Assembly: GCF_014836445.1 (NCBI RefSeq)
Contig: NZ_JACSQV010000006.1
Location: forward strand, 150,508 to 214,507
Length of the DNA: 64,000 nucleotides
DNA from: Cellulomonas avistercoris
Lineage (GTDB): Bacteria > Actinomycetota > Actinomycetes > Actinomycetales > Cellulomonadaceae
Direction of reading: 5' to 3'
Part shown: piece by piece, positions 25,463 through 34,127 of the stretch
Layout of the letters: each line of letters begins with the position of its first letter
Numbering within the stretch: position 1 is the first letter of the stretch
Translations under genes and position numbers: made by a program
The notes under the pieces: generated by a model
Database searches by the model: none
What the model saw: only the letters and a program-made list of their open reading frames with translations
What the model was told of the DNA's origin: nothing

Positions 25463-28039
25463 ATGACGTCGTTGTTCGAGAGCCTCGCCCTGCCCGTCCC
25501 CGGTCTGCCCGCCCCCGGAGCGCCCGACGCGCGCGCTGCCGTCGCGCGCTCGCACGCGGGGGAGTCCTCCGGCCTGCCGCTGGTCGTCCCGCCGCGCGGT
25601 GACGACACGGGTCCCGTTGCCGCCGACGCCGCGGCGCGGGCCGCCGAGCGTGCCGCGGCCGACGAGAGCCGCGCCGCCGCGCTGCTCGACGGGCTCAACC
25701 CCCAGCAGCGCGCGGCCGTCCTGCACGCGGGCGGTCCGCTGCTCATCGTGGCCGGCGCCGGCTCCGGCAAGACGCGCGTCCTGACCCACCGCATCGCGTA
25801 CCTGCTCGCGACCCACCGCGCGCGGGCGGGGGAGATCCTCGCGATCACCTTCACCAACAAGGCCGCCGCCGAGATGCGCGAGCGGGTCGAGCACCTCGTC
25901 GGGCCGTCGGCGCAGCGGATGTGGGTGTCGACCTTCCACTCCGCGTGCGTGCGGATCCTGCGCCGTGAGGCCGCGACGCTCGGGCTGCGCACCAGCTTCT
26001 CGATCTACGACCAGGCCGACTCCCAGCGGCTGCTGACGCTCGTGGCGCGCGAGCTCGAGCTCGACCCCAAGCGCTACCCCGCCAAGGCCCTGGGCCACAA
26101 GATCTCCGCGCTCAAGGACGAGCTGGTCGACCCCGACGCGTTCGCCGCGAGCAACGGGGGAGGCCGCGCCGACGAGTTCGACACCGTCCTGGCGCAGGTC
26201 TACACGCGCTACCAGCAGCGGCTGCAGCAGGCCAACGCGCTGGACTTCGACGACCTCATCATGCGGACCGTGCACCTGCTGCAGGCGTTCCCGCAGGTCG
26301 CCGAGCACTACCGGCGCCGGTTCCGGCACATCCTGGTCGACGAGTACCAGGACACCAACCACGCGCAGTACGTGCTCGTGCGCGAGCTCGCGGGCGTCGG
26401 TGCGCCGGACGACGGCGGCGTCGGTCGCGGCGAGCTGACGGTCGTCGGTGACGCCGACCAGTCGATCTACGCGTTCCGCGGCGCGTCGATCCGCAACATC
26501 ATGGAGTTCGAGGCCGACTACCCGGACGCCACGACGATCCTGCTCGAGCAGAACTACCGCTCGACCCAGACGATCCTGTCGGCCGCCAACGCGGTCATCA
26601 GCAAGAACTCCGGGCGGCAGGCCAAGCGCCTGTGGACCGACTCGGGCGCCGGGCCGCAGATCGTCGCGTACGTCGCGGACACCGAGCACGAGGAGGCGCG
26701 CTTCGTCGCCGAGGAGATCGACCGGCTCGGCGACGCCGAGGGCGTGCGCCCCGGTGACGTCGCGATCTTCTACCGCGCCAACGCGCAGTCGCGTGCGCTC
26801 GAGGAGGTGCTCGTCCGCGTCGGGCTGCCCTACAAGGTCGTCGGCGGCACGCGCTTCTACGAGCGCAAGGAGATCAAGGACGCGGTCGCCTACCTGCGGG
26901 CGATCGCCAACCCGGACGACGACGTGAGCACGCGCCGCATCCTCAACGTCCCCAAGCGGGGCCTGGGGGACCGCTCGGAGTCGATGGTCGCGGCCTACGC
27001 CGAGCGCGAGCGCATCTCCTTCGGCGCGGCACTGGCCCGCGTCGACGAGGTCCCCGGCCTGGGGACCCGGGCGCTGACGGGGCTGCGCGCGTTCGCGGAG
27101 ATGCTCGACGGGCTGCGCGACCTCGCCGCGTCGGGTGCCGGGCCGGCCCAGGTGCTCGGCGCCGTGCTCGACCGCAGCGGCTACCTCGCCGAGCTGCGTG
27201 CCAGCGAGGACCCGCAGGACGGCTCGCGCGTCGAGAACCTCGCGGAGCTCCACGCCGTGGCGGCCGAGTTCGAGCAGGCCGACCCCGAGGGCACGCTCAC
27301 CGACTTCCTCGAGCGCGTGTCGCTCGTCGCGGACTCCGACCAGATCCCGGTGCCGGACGGCGCGGACGACGGCGAGACCGCCGCGGCGGCGCGCGACGCC
27401 GGCGTCGTCACCCTCATGACCCTGCACACGGCCAAGGGCCTGGAGTTCCCGGTCGTCTTCCTCACGGGCATGGAGGACGGCACGTTCCCGCACATGCGCT
27501 CGCTGGCCGACCCGGACCAGCTCGCCGAGGAGCGGCGCCTCGCCTACGTCGGGCTCACGCGCGCGCGGCAGCGCCTGTACGTCTCGCGCGCGGCCGTGCG
27601 CACGGCGTGGGGGGTGCCCAACGAGCTCCCGCCGAGCCGGTTCCTCGACGACCTCCCCGACGAGCTCGTCGACTGGCGGCGCCGGGAGTCCTCGACGTCG
27701 CGGCTGCGCGGCGGCTGGGGCTCGGGCTTCGGCGCCGGGGGCGGAGCACGCAGCGGCACGTCGTGGGGCGAACGCGGCGGCTCGGGGTCGAGCAGCGGGC
27801 CCGTGCGCAGCGAGAAGCGCGAGCCGCTTCCCCGCACGGGTGCGTCGTTCGGGTCGGCGACGCCCCGCGCGGCGGTCCCCGACCTGTCCGTCGGCGACAA
27901 GGTCACGCACGACGCCTACGGGCTCGGCACGGTGATCGCGCTCGAGGGCGCCGGTCAGAACGCCGTGGCCAAGATCGACTTCGGTACCACGGGCGAGAAG
28001 CGCCTGCTCCTGCGCTACTCCCCGGTCACCAAGCTCTAG
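25463..28039 (+). CDS. pcrA: ATP-dependent DNA helicase PcrA (UvrD/Rep family)
   Basis: An 858-residue superfamily 1A helicase (3'-5') for DNA repair and rescue of blocked replication. An Ala/Pro-rich N-terminal extension of about 70 residues precedes [19 protein letters not shown]. Motif I is AGAGSGKT (97-104), Ia [83 protein letters not shown] and [20 protein letters not shown]. The C-terminus has a Gly/Ser-rich linker and the Tudor-like end ([20 protein letters not shown]) that binds RNA polymerase in PcrA. All motifs are intact. It converges on the kinase gene and overlaps its 3' end by 14 bases. Confidence 0.96.
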   Translation: MTSLFESLALPVPGLPAPGAPDARAAVARSHAGESSGLPLVVPPRGDDTGPVAADAAARAAERAAADESRAAALLDGLNPQQRAAVLHAGGPLLIVAGAGSGKTRVLTHRIAYLLATHRARAGEILAITFTNKAAAEMRERVEHLVGPSAQRMWVSTFHSACVRILRREAATLGLRTSFSIYDQADSQRLLTLVARELELDPKRYPAKALGHKISALKDELVDPDAFAASNGGGRADEFDTVLAQVYTRYQQRLQQANALDFDDLIMRTVHLLQAFPQVAEHYRRRFRHILVDEYQDTNHAQYVLVRELAGVGAPDDGGVGRGELTVVGDADQSIYAFRGASIRNIMEFEADYPDATTILLEQNYRSTQTILSAANAVISKNSGRQAKRLWTDSGAGPQIVAYVADTEHEEARFVAEEIDRLGDAEGVRPGDVAIFYRANAQSRALEEVLVRVGLPYKVVGGTRFYERKEIKDAVAYLRAIANPDDDVSTRRILNVPKRGLGDRSESMVAAYAERERISFGAALARVDEVPGLGTRALTGLRAFAEMLDGLRDLAASGAGPAQVLGAVLDRSGYLAELRASEDPQDGSRVENLAELHAVAAEFEQADPEGTLTDFLERVSLVADSDQIPVPDGADDGETAAAARDAGVVTLMTLHTAKGLEFPVVFLTGMEDGTFPHMRSLADPDQLAEERRLAYVGLTRARQRLYVSRAAVRTAWGVPNELPPSRFLDDLPDELVDWRRRESSTSRLRGGWGSGFGAGGGARSGTSWGERGGSGSSSGPVRSEKREPLPRTGASFGSATPRAAVPDLSVGDKVTHDAYGLGTVIALEGAGQNAVAKIDFGTTGEKRLLLRYSPVTKL

Positions 28040-28799
28040 CGGGGGGACCCTCCGCCGAGCGCGGTACTCCGCTGCCGAGCGCGCCAGGAACGAGTGGCGC
28101 GCTCGGCAGCGACCTGCCGCGCTCGGCGTAGGTGGGGGCGCGCAGGACGCGGGGGCGGGCGGGGTCGGAGTTGTCGACGACGACGTGCGCGCGTGCGGCC
28201 GGAGCGCACGCGGCGAGGTACAGCCGCTGGCCCTGGCGGTACCGGGTGTTGGCGTCGTGGTCCGGGCCCGGCGGGCAGCCGTCGCGCACCGCCATGCGCC
28301 GGAAGGTGACCTCGAACGGCACCTCGAGCCAGACCGAGAGGTCCCAGGCGTCGACCAGCTCGTCCCGGTGCAGGAAGATCCCGTCGACGACCGCGACCGT
28401 GGCGTCGTCGACGTCGACCCACGGCGTGCCGGGGTCCGCGTCCGTCACCACGTCGTGCACGGCGGTCCGCACGCGGCGCGGCTGCCCGCGGTCCGCGCCC
28501 AGCGGGTCGAGGAGCACCCCACGGAACGCGTCGAGGTCGTACGAGTCCAGGAAGAACCCCTCCGGGCTCGTGCGCCCGCGCCGGTACCGCTCGGCTGCCG
28601 GCCGGTGGAACCCGTCGACGGACGCGCGCAGCACGGTGCGCCCGTCCGCCCGGAGCACGTCGGCGAGCTCGTCCGCGAAGGTCGTCTTGCCCGCTCCGTC
28701 GACGCCGTCGACCGCCACGCGCACGGGACGCGCGAGGGCGCGCGCGTCGGGGAGCGCCGCCACCACCACGCGCAGCACCCTGGTGCGGGCCTCGGTCAC
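28026..28799 (-). CDS. uridine-kinase-like P-loop protein with palindrome-encoded C-terminus
   Basis: A 257-residue kinase of the uridine/nucleoside or phosphoribulokinase-like group. Walker A is GVDGAGKT (32-39), followed by [20 protein letters not shown], the substrate segment [20 protein letters not shown] with [11 protein letters not shown], and [20 protein letters not shown]. The lid is [20 protein letters not shown]. Substrate cannot be fixed. The core ends near [19 protein letters not shown]; residues about 224-249 are encoded by the nested palindrome at 28053-28128, which suggests that an inserted repeat replaced the original end. GTG at 28799 with TACGGT 6 nt upstream. Confidence 0.82.
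   Translation of the reverse strand: MTEARTRVLRVVVAALPDARALARPVRVAVDGVDGAGKTTFADELADVLRADGRTVLRASVDGFHRPAAERYRRGRTSPEGFFLDSYDLDAFRGVLLDPLGADRGQPRRVRTAVHDVVTDADPGTPWVDVDDATVAVVDGIFLHRDELVDAWDLSVWLEVPFEVTFRRMAVRDGCPPGPDHDANTRYRQGQRLYLAACAPAARAHVVVDNSDPARPRVLRAPTYAERGRSLPSAPLVPGALGSGVPRSAEGPPARAW
28053..28128. repeat. nested double palindrome (REP-like element)
   Basis: The inner 16-base arms GCTGCCGAGCGCGCCA (28071-28086) and their perfect complement (28095-28110) flank an 8-base loop. Outer 12-base arms CGCCGAGCGCGG (28053-28064) and complement (28117-28128) flank them, each with a 6-base spacer. All four arms share GCCGAGCGCG. It sits where pcrA and the kinase gene converge and probably also stops transcription. 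Confidence 0.85.
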
Positions 28800-28805
28800 G
28801 CCGTG

Positions 28806-28811
28806 ACCGTA
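28806..28811 (-). promoter_or_regulatory. -10 box TACGGT, leaderless promoter of the kinase gene
   Basis: TACGGT on the minus strand ends 6 nt before the GTG at 28799; no ribosome-binding site. Confidence 0.5.
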
Positions 28812-28880
28812 GCGGTCGACGGGCCCGCCGGGAACGGCGTGCGGGGCGAGGTGAGCGCAGACACAGTCTCTCGATGTCGA

Positions 28881-28905
28881 GGGACCTGGGTCCCGACGAT
28901 ACGAT
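28881..28905 (+). promoter_or_regulatory. palindrome GGGACC-tg-GGTCCC and -10 box before sucC
   Basis: GGGACCTGGGTCCC (28881-28894) is a perfect inverted repeat with a 2-base centre. TACGAT at 28900-28905 fits a -10 box, so the palindrome covers the spacer between -35 and -10. A protein bound here would be expected to repress sucCD. Confidence 0.5.
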
Positions 28906-28967
28906 CATCCGGGCGATGCGGCCGCACCGGGCCGCTGCACGCGGTCGACGAGAGGAAACCGGACCAG

Positions 28968-30149
28968 GTGGACCTGTTCGAGTACCAGGCACGTGACATC
29001 TTCGAGAAGCACGGCGTGCCCGTGCTCGGCGGCATCGTCGCCACGACGCCACAGGAGGCGCGGGCGGCGGCCGAGCAGCTGCTCCCACCGGACGGCGGCG
29101 TGGTGGTGGTCAAGGCGCAGGTGAAGACCGGCGGCCGCGGCAAGGCCGGTGGCGTCAAGATCGCCCGGTCCGCCGACGAGGCGGCCGAGCGCGCCGGCGA
29201 GATCCTCGGCATGGACATCAAGGGCCACACCGTGCACCGCGTGATGATCGCGGCCGGTGCGAGGATCGCCCAGGAGTTCTACTTCTCGCTCCTGCTGGAC
29301 CGCGCCGAGCGTCGCTACCTGGCGATGGCCTCGGTCGAGGGCGGTATGGAGATCGAGCAGCTCGCGGTGGAGCGTCCCGAGGCGCTCGCCAAGGTCGCGG
29401 TGGACCCGCGGACCGGCATCGACCAGGCCAAGGCCGACGAGATCGTCGCCGCCGCGGGCTTCGCGCCCGAGATCGCGGCCCAGGTCGCCGACGTCCTGCG
29501 CAAGCTGTGGCTCGTCTACCGCGACGAGGACGCCACGCTGGTCGAGGTCAACCCGCTGGTCCTCACCGAGGAGGGCGAGATCGTCGCCCTCGACGGCAAG
29601 GTCACGCTCGACGAGAACGCCGGCTTCCGCCACCCGGACCACGCGGCGCTCGAGGACAAGGCCGCCGCCGACCCGCTCGAGGCGCGCGCCAAGGAGAAGG
29701 ACCTCAACTACGTCAAGCTCGACGGCGAGGTCGGGATCATCGGCAACGGCGCGGGGCTCGTCATGAGCACGCTCGACGTGGTCGCGTACGCCGGCGAGGC
29801 GCACGGCGGCGTCAAGCCCGCCAACTTCCTCGACATCGGTGGCGGCGCCTCGGCCGAGGTCATGGCCGCGGGCCTCGACATCATCCTGACGGACCCGCAG
29901 GTCAAGTCGGTCTTCGTCAACGTGTTCGGCGGCATCACCGCGTGCGACGCGGTCGCGAACGGCATCGTGGCGGCGCTGGAGATCCTCGGCGACGAGGCGT
30001 CCAAGCCGCTGGTCGTCCGGCTCGACGGCAACAACGTCGTGGAGGGTCGCCAGATCCTCGCCGACGCCGGCCACCCGCTCGTCACGCTCGCCGAGACGAT
30101 GGATGGCGGGGCCGACACGGCCGCCCGCCTGGCGCACAGCGCCGCCTGA
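28968..30149 (+). CDS. sucC: succinyl-CoA synthetase (succinate-CoA ligase), beta subunit
   Basis: A 393-residue beta subunit of the TCA-cycle enzyme that interconverts succinyl-CoA and succinate with nucleotide phosphorylation. The ATP-grasp domain starts [20 protein letters not shown] and has [20 protein letters not shown] and [20 protein letters not shown]. The C-terminal domain has [34 protein letters not shown] and [12 protein letters not shown], all standard for SucC. GTG at 28968 with GAGAGGAAA upstream at about 28950-28958. It is followed after 35 bases by sucD in one operon. Confidence 0.97.
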   Translation: MDLFEYQARDIFEKHGVPVLGGIVATTPQEARAAAEQLLPPDGGVVVVKAQVKTGGRGKAGGVKIARSADEAAERAGEILGMDIKGHTVHRVMIAAGARIAQEFYFSLLLDRAERRYLAMASVEGGMEIEQLAVERPEALAKVAVDPRTGIDQAKADEIVAAAGFAPEIAAQVADVLRKLWLVYRDEDATLVEVNPLVLTEEGEIVALDGKVTLDENAGFRHPDHAALEDKAAADPLEARAKEKDLNYVKLDGEVGIIGNGAGLVMSTLDVVAYAGEAHGGVKPANFLDIGGGASAEVMAAGLDIILTDPQVKSVFVNVFGGITACDAVANGIVAALEILGDEASKPLVVRLDGNNVVEGRQILADAGHPLVTLAETMDGGADTAARLAHSAA

Positions 30150-30184
30150 GAACCCGACCCGACGCAGAGAGAAGCAGACTTCAC

Positions 30185-31063
30185 ATGGCGATCTTCCTGA
30201 CCGAGGACTCCAAGGTCATCGTCCAGGGCATGACGGGTTCCGAGGGCCAGAAGCACACGAACCGCATGCTCGCGTCCGGCACGAACGTGGTCGGCGGCGT
30301 CAACCCCCGCAAGGCCGGCACGTCCGTGACCTTCGGCGACGTCGACGTCCCCGTCTTCGGCTCGGTGGCCGAGGCCATCGAGAAGACCGGGGCCGACGTC
30401 TCCGTGATCTTCGTCCCGCCGGCGCACACCAAGGGTGCCGTGATCGAGGCCGTCGACGCCGGCATCCCGCTGGCCGTCATCATCACCGAAGGCGTCCCGG
30501 TGGCGGACACCGCGGAGTTCTTCTCCTACGCGCAGGAGAAGGGCGTGCGGCTCATCGGCCCCAACTGCCCCGGACTCATCAGCCCCGGCAAGTCGAACGT
30601 CGGCATCATCCCGGCCGACATCACGGGCCCCGGCAAGGTCGGCCTGGTGTCGAAGTCGGGCACGCTGACCTACCAGATGATGTACGAGCTGCGGGACTTC
30701 GGGTTCTCCACGGCCATCGGCATCGGTGGCGACCCGATCATCGGCACGACGCACATCGACGCGCTCGCCGCGTTCGAGCAGGACCCCGACACCGAGGTCA
30801 TCGTCATGATCGGTGAGATCGGCGGCGACGCCGAGGAGCGTGCGGCGGCCTACATCGCCGAGCACGTGACCAAGCCGATCGTCGGCTACGTCGCGGGCTT
30901 CACCGCGCCCGAGGGCAAGACCATGGGCCACGCCGGTGCCATCGTCTCCGGCTCGTCGGGTACCGCGCAGGCGAAGAAGGAGGCCCTCGAGGCCGCCGGC
31001 GTCAAGGTCGGCAAGACGCCGTCCGAGACCGCCCAGCTCGCGCGCGACATCCTCAGCGCCTGA
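30185..31063 (+). CDS. sucD: succinyl-CoA synthetase (succinate-CoA ligase), alpha subunit
   Basis: A 292-residue alpha subunit carrying the phosphohistidine. The N-terminal CoA-binding domain has [35 protein letters not shown] and [17 protein letters not shown]. The ligase domain has [38 protein letters not shown] and [16 protein letters not shown]. The active-site histidine is H249 in [20 protein letters not shown]. The ATG at 30185 follows GCAGAGAGAAGC. It ends 15 bases before a strong terminator hairpin. Confidence 0.97.
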   Translation: MAIFLTEDSKVIVQGMTGSEGQKHTNRMLASGTNVVGGVNPRKAGTSVTFGDVDVPVFGSVAEAIEKTGADVSVIFVPPAHTKGAVIEAVDAGIPLAVIITEGVPVADTAEFFSYAQEKGVRLIGPNCPGLISPGKSNVGIIPADITGPGKVGLVSKSGTLTYQMMYELRDFGFSTAIGIGGDPIIGTTHIDALAAFEQDPDTEVIVMIGEIGGDAEERAAAYIAEHVTKPIVGYVAGFTAPEGKTMGHAGAIVSGSSGTAQAKKEALEAAGVKVGKTPSETAQLARDILSA

Positions 31064-31077
31064 CGCACCGTCCAGCG

Positions 31078-31119
31078 CGCACCGCGGCCCCGGTCCCCAC
31101 GGACCGGGGCCGCGGTGCG
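31078..31119 (+). terminator. hairpin terminator after sucD
   Basis: A perfect 19-bp stem (arms beginning CGCACCGCGGCCCCGG) around a 4-base CCAC loop, 15 bases behind the sucD stop. Confidence 0.85.
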
Positions 31120-31215
31120 TCGCGCACGCGCAGCGAGGTCGGGCGAACCGGGCGGTCCGCGACGCGCCGGGGCGGGGTCCGGCGACGCGCCGGGGGCACC
31201 GGCGACCATGGGCAC

Positions 31216-32523
31216 GTGCCCACGTCGACCGGTCCCGTGCCCCTGGCGGGGCGCGCGCGCCGCGTCCTGCAGGACGACCCGCAGCCGACGTTCTTCACGT
31301 CGGCCATCGACGGCGCCCCCCGCTGGACGATCGGGGTGCTCACGGCCGTGCAGGCCGCCGCGCTGTCGTTGCTGACGCTCGCGGTGCCGGCCGTCGCGGT
31401 GTTCGTCGCGACGTCGTCCGACCCCGCCAACACCGACGTCGCGTGGACGCGCGCCGTCGTCGTGGCGGCCAACCTGTGGCTGCTGGCCCACGGCGTCCCG
31501 GCGGCGCTGGGCGGTGCGGTCGTCTCCGTCGTCCCGCTCGGGCTCACGCTGCTGGCCGTCTTCACCTGCTACGCGTCGGCACGCCGGTCCGGGCACGCGA
31601 CGCGCAGCGGCGCGGTCGCGTCGATCGGCGGCTACGCGCTGCTCACGGGACTCGTCGCGCTCGTCGTGGGCGCGGGGGTGACCGGGACCCTGCGGGCCGT
31701 GCTCGGAGGGCTCGTCGTGGGTGGGATCGGGATCGGGGCCGGGCTCCTGCGCCGTCCCGAGGCGCCGCCCTGGGCGCGTGTGGTCGCGCCCCTGCGGGAC
31801 CGGCTCCCGACGCCCGTGGTGCTCGGCCTGCGCGGTGGCCTCCTCGTGGTCGTGGCGCTCCTGGCCGTCGCCGCGCTCCTGACGACGCTGTGGGTCCTCG
31901 CGGGTCACGCGACCGTCGTCGACGTCGCGCGCCGCCTGTCCCTCGACGCGGTCGGCGGTGTGGTGCTCGCGCTCGCCGAGCTCGCGTTCGTCCCCAACCT
32001 CGTCGTGTGGGCGCTCGCCTGGATCGCCGGCCCCGGGTTCGCGGTCGGCGCCGGGACGCGCTTCGCGCCCGCCGAGGTCGTCGCGGGCCCGATGCCGGCG
32101 CTGCCGCTGCTGGGTGCGCTGCCGGGCGCGCACGGTGGTCTCGTGCTCGTCGCGCCGCTGCTGCTGGTCGGCGTGGGCGTGCTGGCGGGCCTGGCCGTGC
32201 GGCGCTGGCTCCAGCCGGTGCGGGCGCGGGACGTCGCGGTCGCCGTGGGCGTGCTCGCGGTCACCGCCGGCGTGCTGGTGGGGCTGCTCGTCGCCGCCGC
32301 GGGCGGTGCGGCGGGACCGGGCCGCATGGCGCACGTGGGGGCGCACCCGCTGTGGGTGGGTCTGCTGGTCGCCGCCGGCTGCGGGCTCGGTGCGGCCGGC
32401 GCGACGGTGCCGTTCGACCCGGCCGTGCGGGACGCGCTGCGTGCCCGGCGGGCGCGGCGCCGCGACGGAGGGCCGCACGTCGCGTCCGACCGGCCCGTCG
32501 CGGACGGACCCGTCGCCCCCTGA
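31216..32523 (+). CDS. perM: PerM-like (DUF6350) polytopic membrane protein
   Basis: A 435-residue membrane protein with about ten helices. The start is GRARRVLQDDPQPTFFTSAI, then helices such as VLTAVQAAALSLLTLAVPAV. The centre has LSLDAVGGVVLALAELAFVP, NLVVWALAWIAGPGFAVGAG and TRFAPAEVVAGPMPALPLLG, the family hallmark. It lies between sucCD and purN-purH exactly as perM (Rv0955) does in Mycobacterium tuberculosis, where the protein supports cell division. Identity therefore rests on family motifs plus gene order; function in this organism is inferred. GTG at 31216; GACCAT ends 6 nt upstream and may be the -10 box of a leaderless transcript. Confidence 0.85.
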   Translation: MPTSTGPVPLAGRARRVLQDDPQPTFFTSAIDGAPRWTIGVLTAVQAAALSLLTLAVPAVAVFVATSSDPANTDVAWTRAVVVAANLWLLAHGVPAALGGAVVSVVPLGLTLLAVFTCYASARRSGHATRSGAVASIGGYALLTGLVALVVGAGVTGTLRAVLGGLVVGGIGIGAGLLRRPEAPPWARVVAPLRDRLPTPVVLGLRGGLLVVVALLAVAALLTTLWVLAGHATVVDVARRLSLDAVGGVVLALAELAFVPNLVVWALAWIAGPGFAVGAGTRFAPAEVVAGPMPALPLLGALPGAHGGLVLVAPLLLVGVGVLAGLAVRRWLQPVRARDVAVAVGVLAVTAGVLVGLLVAAAGGAAGPGRMAHVGAHPLWVGLLVAAGCGLGAAGATVPFDPAVRDALRARRARRRDGGPHVASDRPVADGPVAP

Positions 32524-32612
32524 CCCGTCGCCGGGCGGACCGCCTGCCGATCGGCGGGCCGTCGCCGGTCCCGGCGTCCGTCAGGTCGCGCGGGCTGTCC
32601 CGTGCGGGTGCG

Positions 32613-33227
32613 TCAGGACGGGCTCGGGACGCCGACCCGTGCGAGCAGGGTCTCGAGCCGCTCGCGCATGTCGTTCTCGAGCTGGACCGCGCACCCGCGC
32701 TGCGCCTGCCGCGTGAGCGCGGCGGACTCGCACGCCGCGTAGTCGCGCGTGGCGTCGACGTACAGCAGCGTCTGCGCGCTGATGCCGACCCACACCAGGG
32801 ACGCCACGACCAGCACGACCGGGAGCGCGACGACCGACCCGCGCCCGTGGGCGCGCGCCGCCCGGACCACGGCGAGGATCCCGAGCGCCAGGCCCGCGAC
32901 CGCGGCGGCGGGCGCCACGAGCATGGCCGGCCACGGTGCGCTGACCAGCAGCACCGAGGCGAGCAGCGCGGCGGCCGTCCACGCGGCGGTGCGGGAAGCG
33001 CGCGCCACGCCGACCGGGTCCGGCGGACGGACCGGGTGGGGTCCGGGTGCACCGGGGGCGCCGTGCGGGTGCGGCCCTGGCGCGGCCGGCGGACGCTCGG
33101 CGGTGTGCGGCGGGGGAGGCGGGGCATCCTGCGGGGCCGGTGCGCCGGGCGCCGGGGGCGCCTGCTGCTCGGATGCCGGCCGGCCCGGTGACGGCGAGTT
33201 GTCCGGCGGTGCCCACGGGTTGCCCAT
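32613..33227 (-). CDS. hypothetical Pro-rich membrane protein
   Basis: A 204-residue protein. The first 75 residues are a Pro/Ala/Gly-rich cytoplasmic tail (MGNPWAPPDNSPSPGRPASE). Three helices follow (TAAWTAAALLASVLLVSAPW, PAAAVAGLALGILAVVRAA and SVVALPVVLVVASLVWVGIS). The last 45 residues hold a cysteine pair in YAACESAALTRQAQRGCAV, then LENDMRERLETLLARVGV, which looks like an extracytoplasmic helix. Such small DUF4190-like proteins are common in actinobacteria; no function is known. It faces perM tail to tail and diverges from purN with 73 bases between starts. Confidence 0.7.
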   Translation of the reverse strand: MGNPWAPPDNSPSPGRPASEQQAPPAPGAPAPQDAPPPPPHTAERPPAAPGPHPHGAPGAPGPHPVRPPDPVGVARASRTAAWTAAALLASVLLVSAPWPAMLVAPAAAVAGLALGILAVVRAARAHGRGSVVALPVVLVVASLVWVGISAQTLLYVDATRDYAACESAALTRQAQRGCAVQLENDMRERLETLLARVGVPSPS

Positions 33228-33287
33228 GGGGCCATTCTCGCGCACGCCGCGGGTGGACCCGTGCGGGCCCGGCGCGTGCGGGACGGG

Positions 33288-33293
33288 TAGGTT
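33288..33293 (+). promoter_or_regulatory. -10 box TAGGTT, leaderless promoter of purN
   Basis: TAGGTT ends 7 nt before the GTG at 33301 and no Shine-Dalgarno sequence is present. Confidence 0.6.
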
Positions 33294-33300
33294 GCGCGGC

Positions 33301-33957
33301 GTGACGTCCTCCGTGCAGCCCGGTCCGGTCCCGCCCGCCCACGACGTGGCCCGCAGCCACCGCCTGGTGGTGCTCGTCTCCGGCGGCGGCTCGAACCTGG
33401 CGGCCCTGCTCGACGCGCACGTCGACCCGGCGTACGGCGCGCGCGTCGTCGGCGTGGTGTCCGACCGGCCGGGCGTCGCTGCGCTCGACCGCGCGCGCGA
33501 GGCCGGCGTCCCCACGGCGGTCGTGGCGCTGCGGGACTTCCCGGACCGCGCGACGTGGGACCGCGCGCTCACCGAGGCGGTCGGGGTCTTCTCGCCCGAC
33601 ACGGTCGTCCTCGCCGGTTTCATGAAGCTCGTGGGTGCCGCGTTCCTCGCCCGGTTCGGCGGCCGGACCGTCAACACGCACCCGGCGCTGCTGCCGTCGT
33701 TCCCGGGTGCGCACGGCGTGCGCGACGCGCTCGCGTACGGCGTCAAGGTCAGCGGGTGCTCGGTGATCGTCGTGGACGAGGGCGTCGACGCAGGGCCGAT
33801 CATCGCGCAGACGGCCGTGCCGGTCGCGGACGACGACACCGAGGAGACGCTGCACGAGCGCATCAAGGTCGTCGAGCGGCGGCTGCTCGTCGACGTGGTC
33901 GGGCGCATCGCGCGCGAGGGTCTGAGCGTCGAGGGCCGCCGCGCGCACCTGGGCTGA
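33301..33957 (+). CDS. purN: phosphoribosylglycinamide formyltransferase
   Basis: A 218-residue enzyme that transfers the formyl group of 10-formyl-tetrahydrofolate to GAR in purine synthesis. The opening is LVVLVSGGGSNLAALLDAHV with the GAR-binding glycines. VVLAGFMKLVGAAFLARFGG leads to the catalytic segment NTHPALLPSFPGAHGVRDAL (asparagine and histidine present), then VSGCSVIVVDEGVDAGPII with the catalytic aspartate. An N-terminal extension of about 18 residues is short and polar. It precedes purH by 170 bases, but purH has its own promoter and riboswitch, so the two are separately regulated. Confidence 0.95.
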   Translation: MTSSVQPGPVPPAHDVARSHRLVVLVSGGGSNLAALLDAHVDPAYGARVVGVVSDRPGVAALDRAREAGVPTAVVALRDFPDRATWDRALTEAVGVFSPDTVVLAGFMKLVGAAFLARFGGRTVNTHPALLPSFPGAHGVRDALAYGVKVSGCSVIVVDEGVDAGPIIAQTAVPVADDDTEETLHERIKVVERRLLVDVVGRIAREGLSVEGRRAHLG

Positions 33958-33983
33958 GCCCCCCGCTCGCCGGGGCCGACCGC

Positions 33984-33989
33984 TAGACT
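33984..33989 (+). promoter_or_regulatory. -10 box TAGACT of the riboswitch-purH transcript
   Basis: TAGACT would start transcription around 33996-33998, exactly at the 5' edge of the ZTP aptamer. Confidence 0.6.
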
Positions 33990-33995
33990 CGGCCG

Positions 33996-34127
33996 CGGTC
34001 GTGACTGGCGCAGGTGGAGGACCACCGGGGAGCGATCGAGCACCACCCCTGTCCGTGCACCGCCCGCCTGGGTGCCTGGGTCCATGCCGAGGTCCGTCCG
34101 GACCGCACCGACCCAGGAAGGTGTGCC
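33996..34127 (+). promoter_or_regulatory. ZTP riboswitch (pfl motif) and expression platform of purH
   Basis: The aptamer (about 33996-34077) shows the pfl/ZTP pattern: GGTCGTGACTGGCGCAGG, GGACCACCGGGGAGCGATC, a variable spacer and the signature CCGCCTGGGT. ZTP or ZMP binding senses shortage of 10-formyl-tetrahydrofolate. Downstream, ACCCAGG (34111-34117) overlaps the ribosome-binding site AGGAAGG (34115-34121). It can pair with CCTGGGT at 34067-34073, inside the aptamer signature, or with a second copy at 34075-34081. A small hairpin (GGTCCG-tc-CGGACC, 34091-34104) lies between. Control of translation start is therefore likely. Confidence 0.88.

Noticed and set aside
28185..28967. Plus-strand frame continuing upstream of sucC
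   Set aside because: It is antisense to the P-loop kinase and shows no motifs; SucC homology starts exactly at the GTG at 28968.
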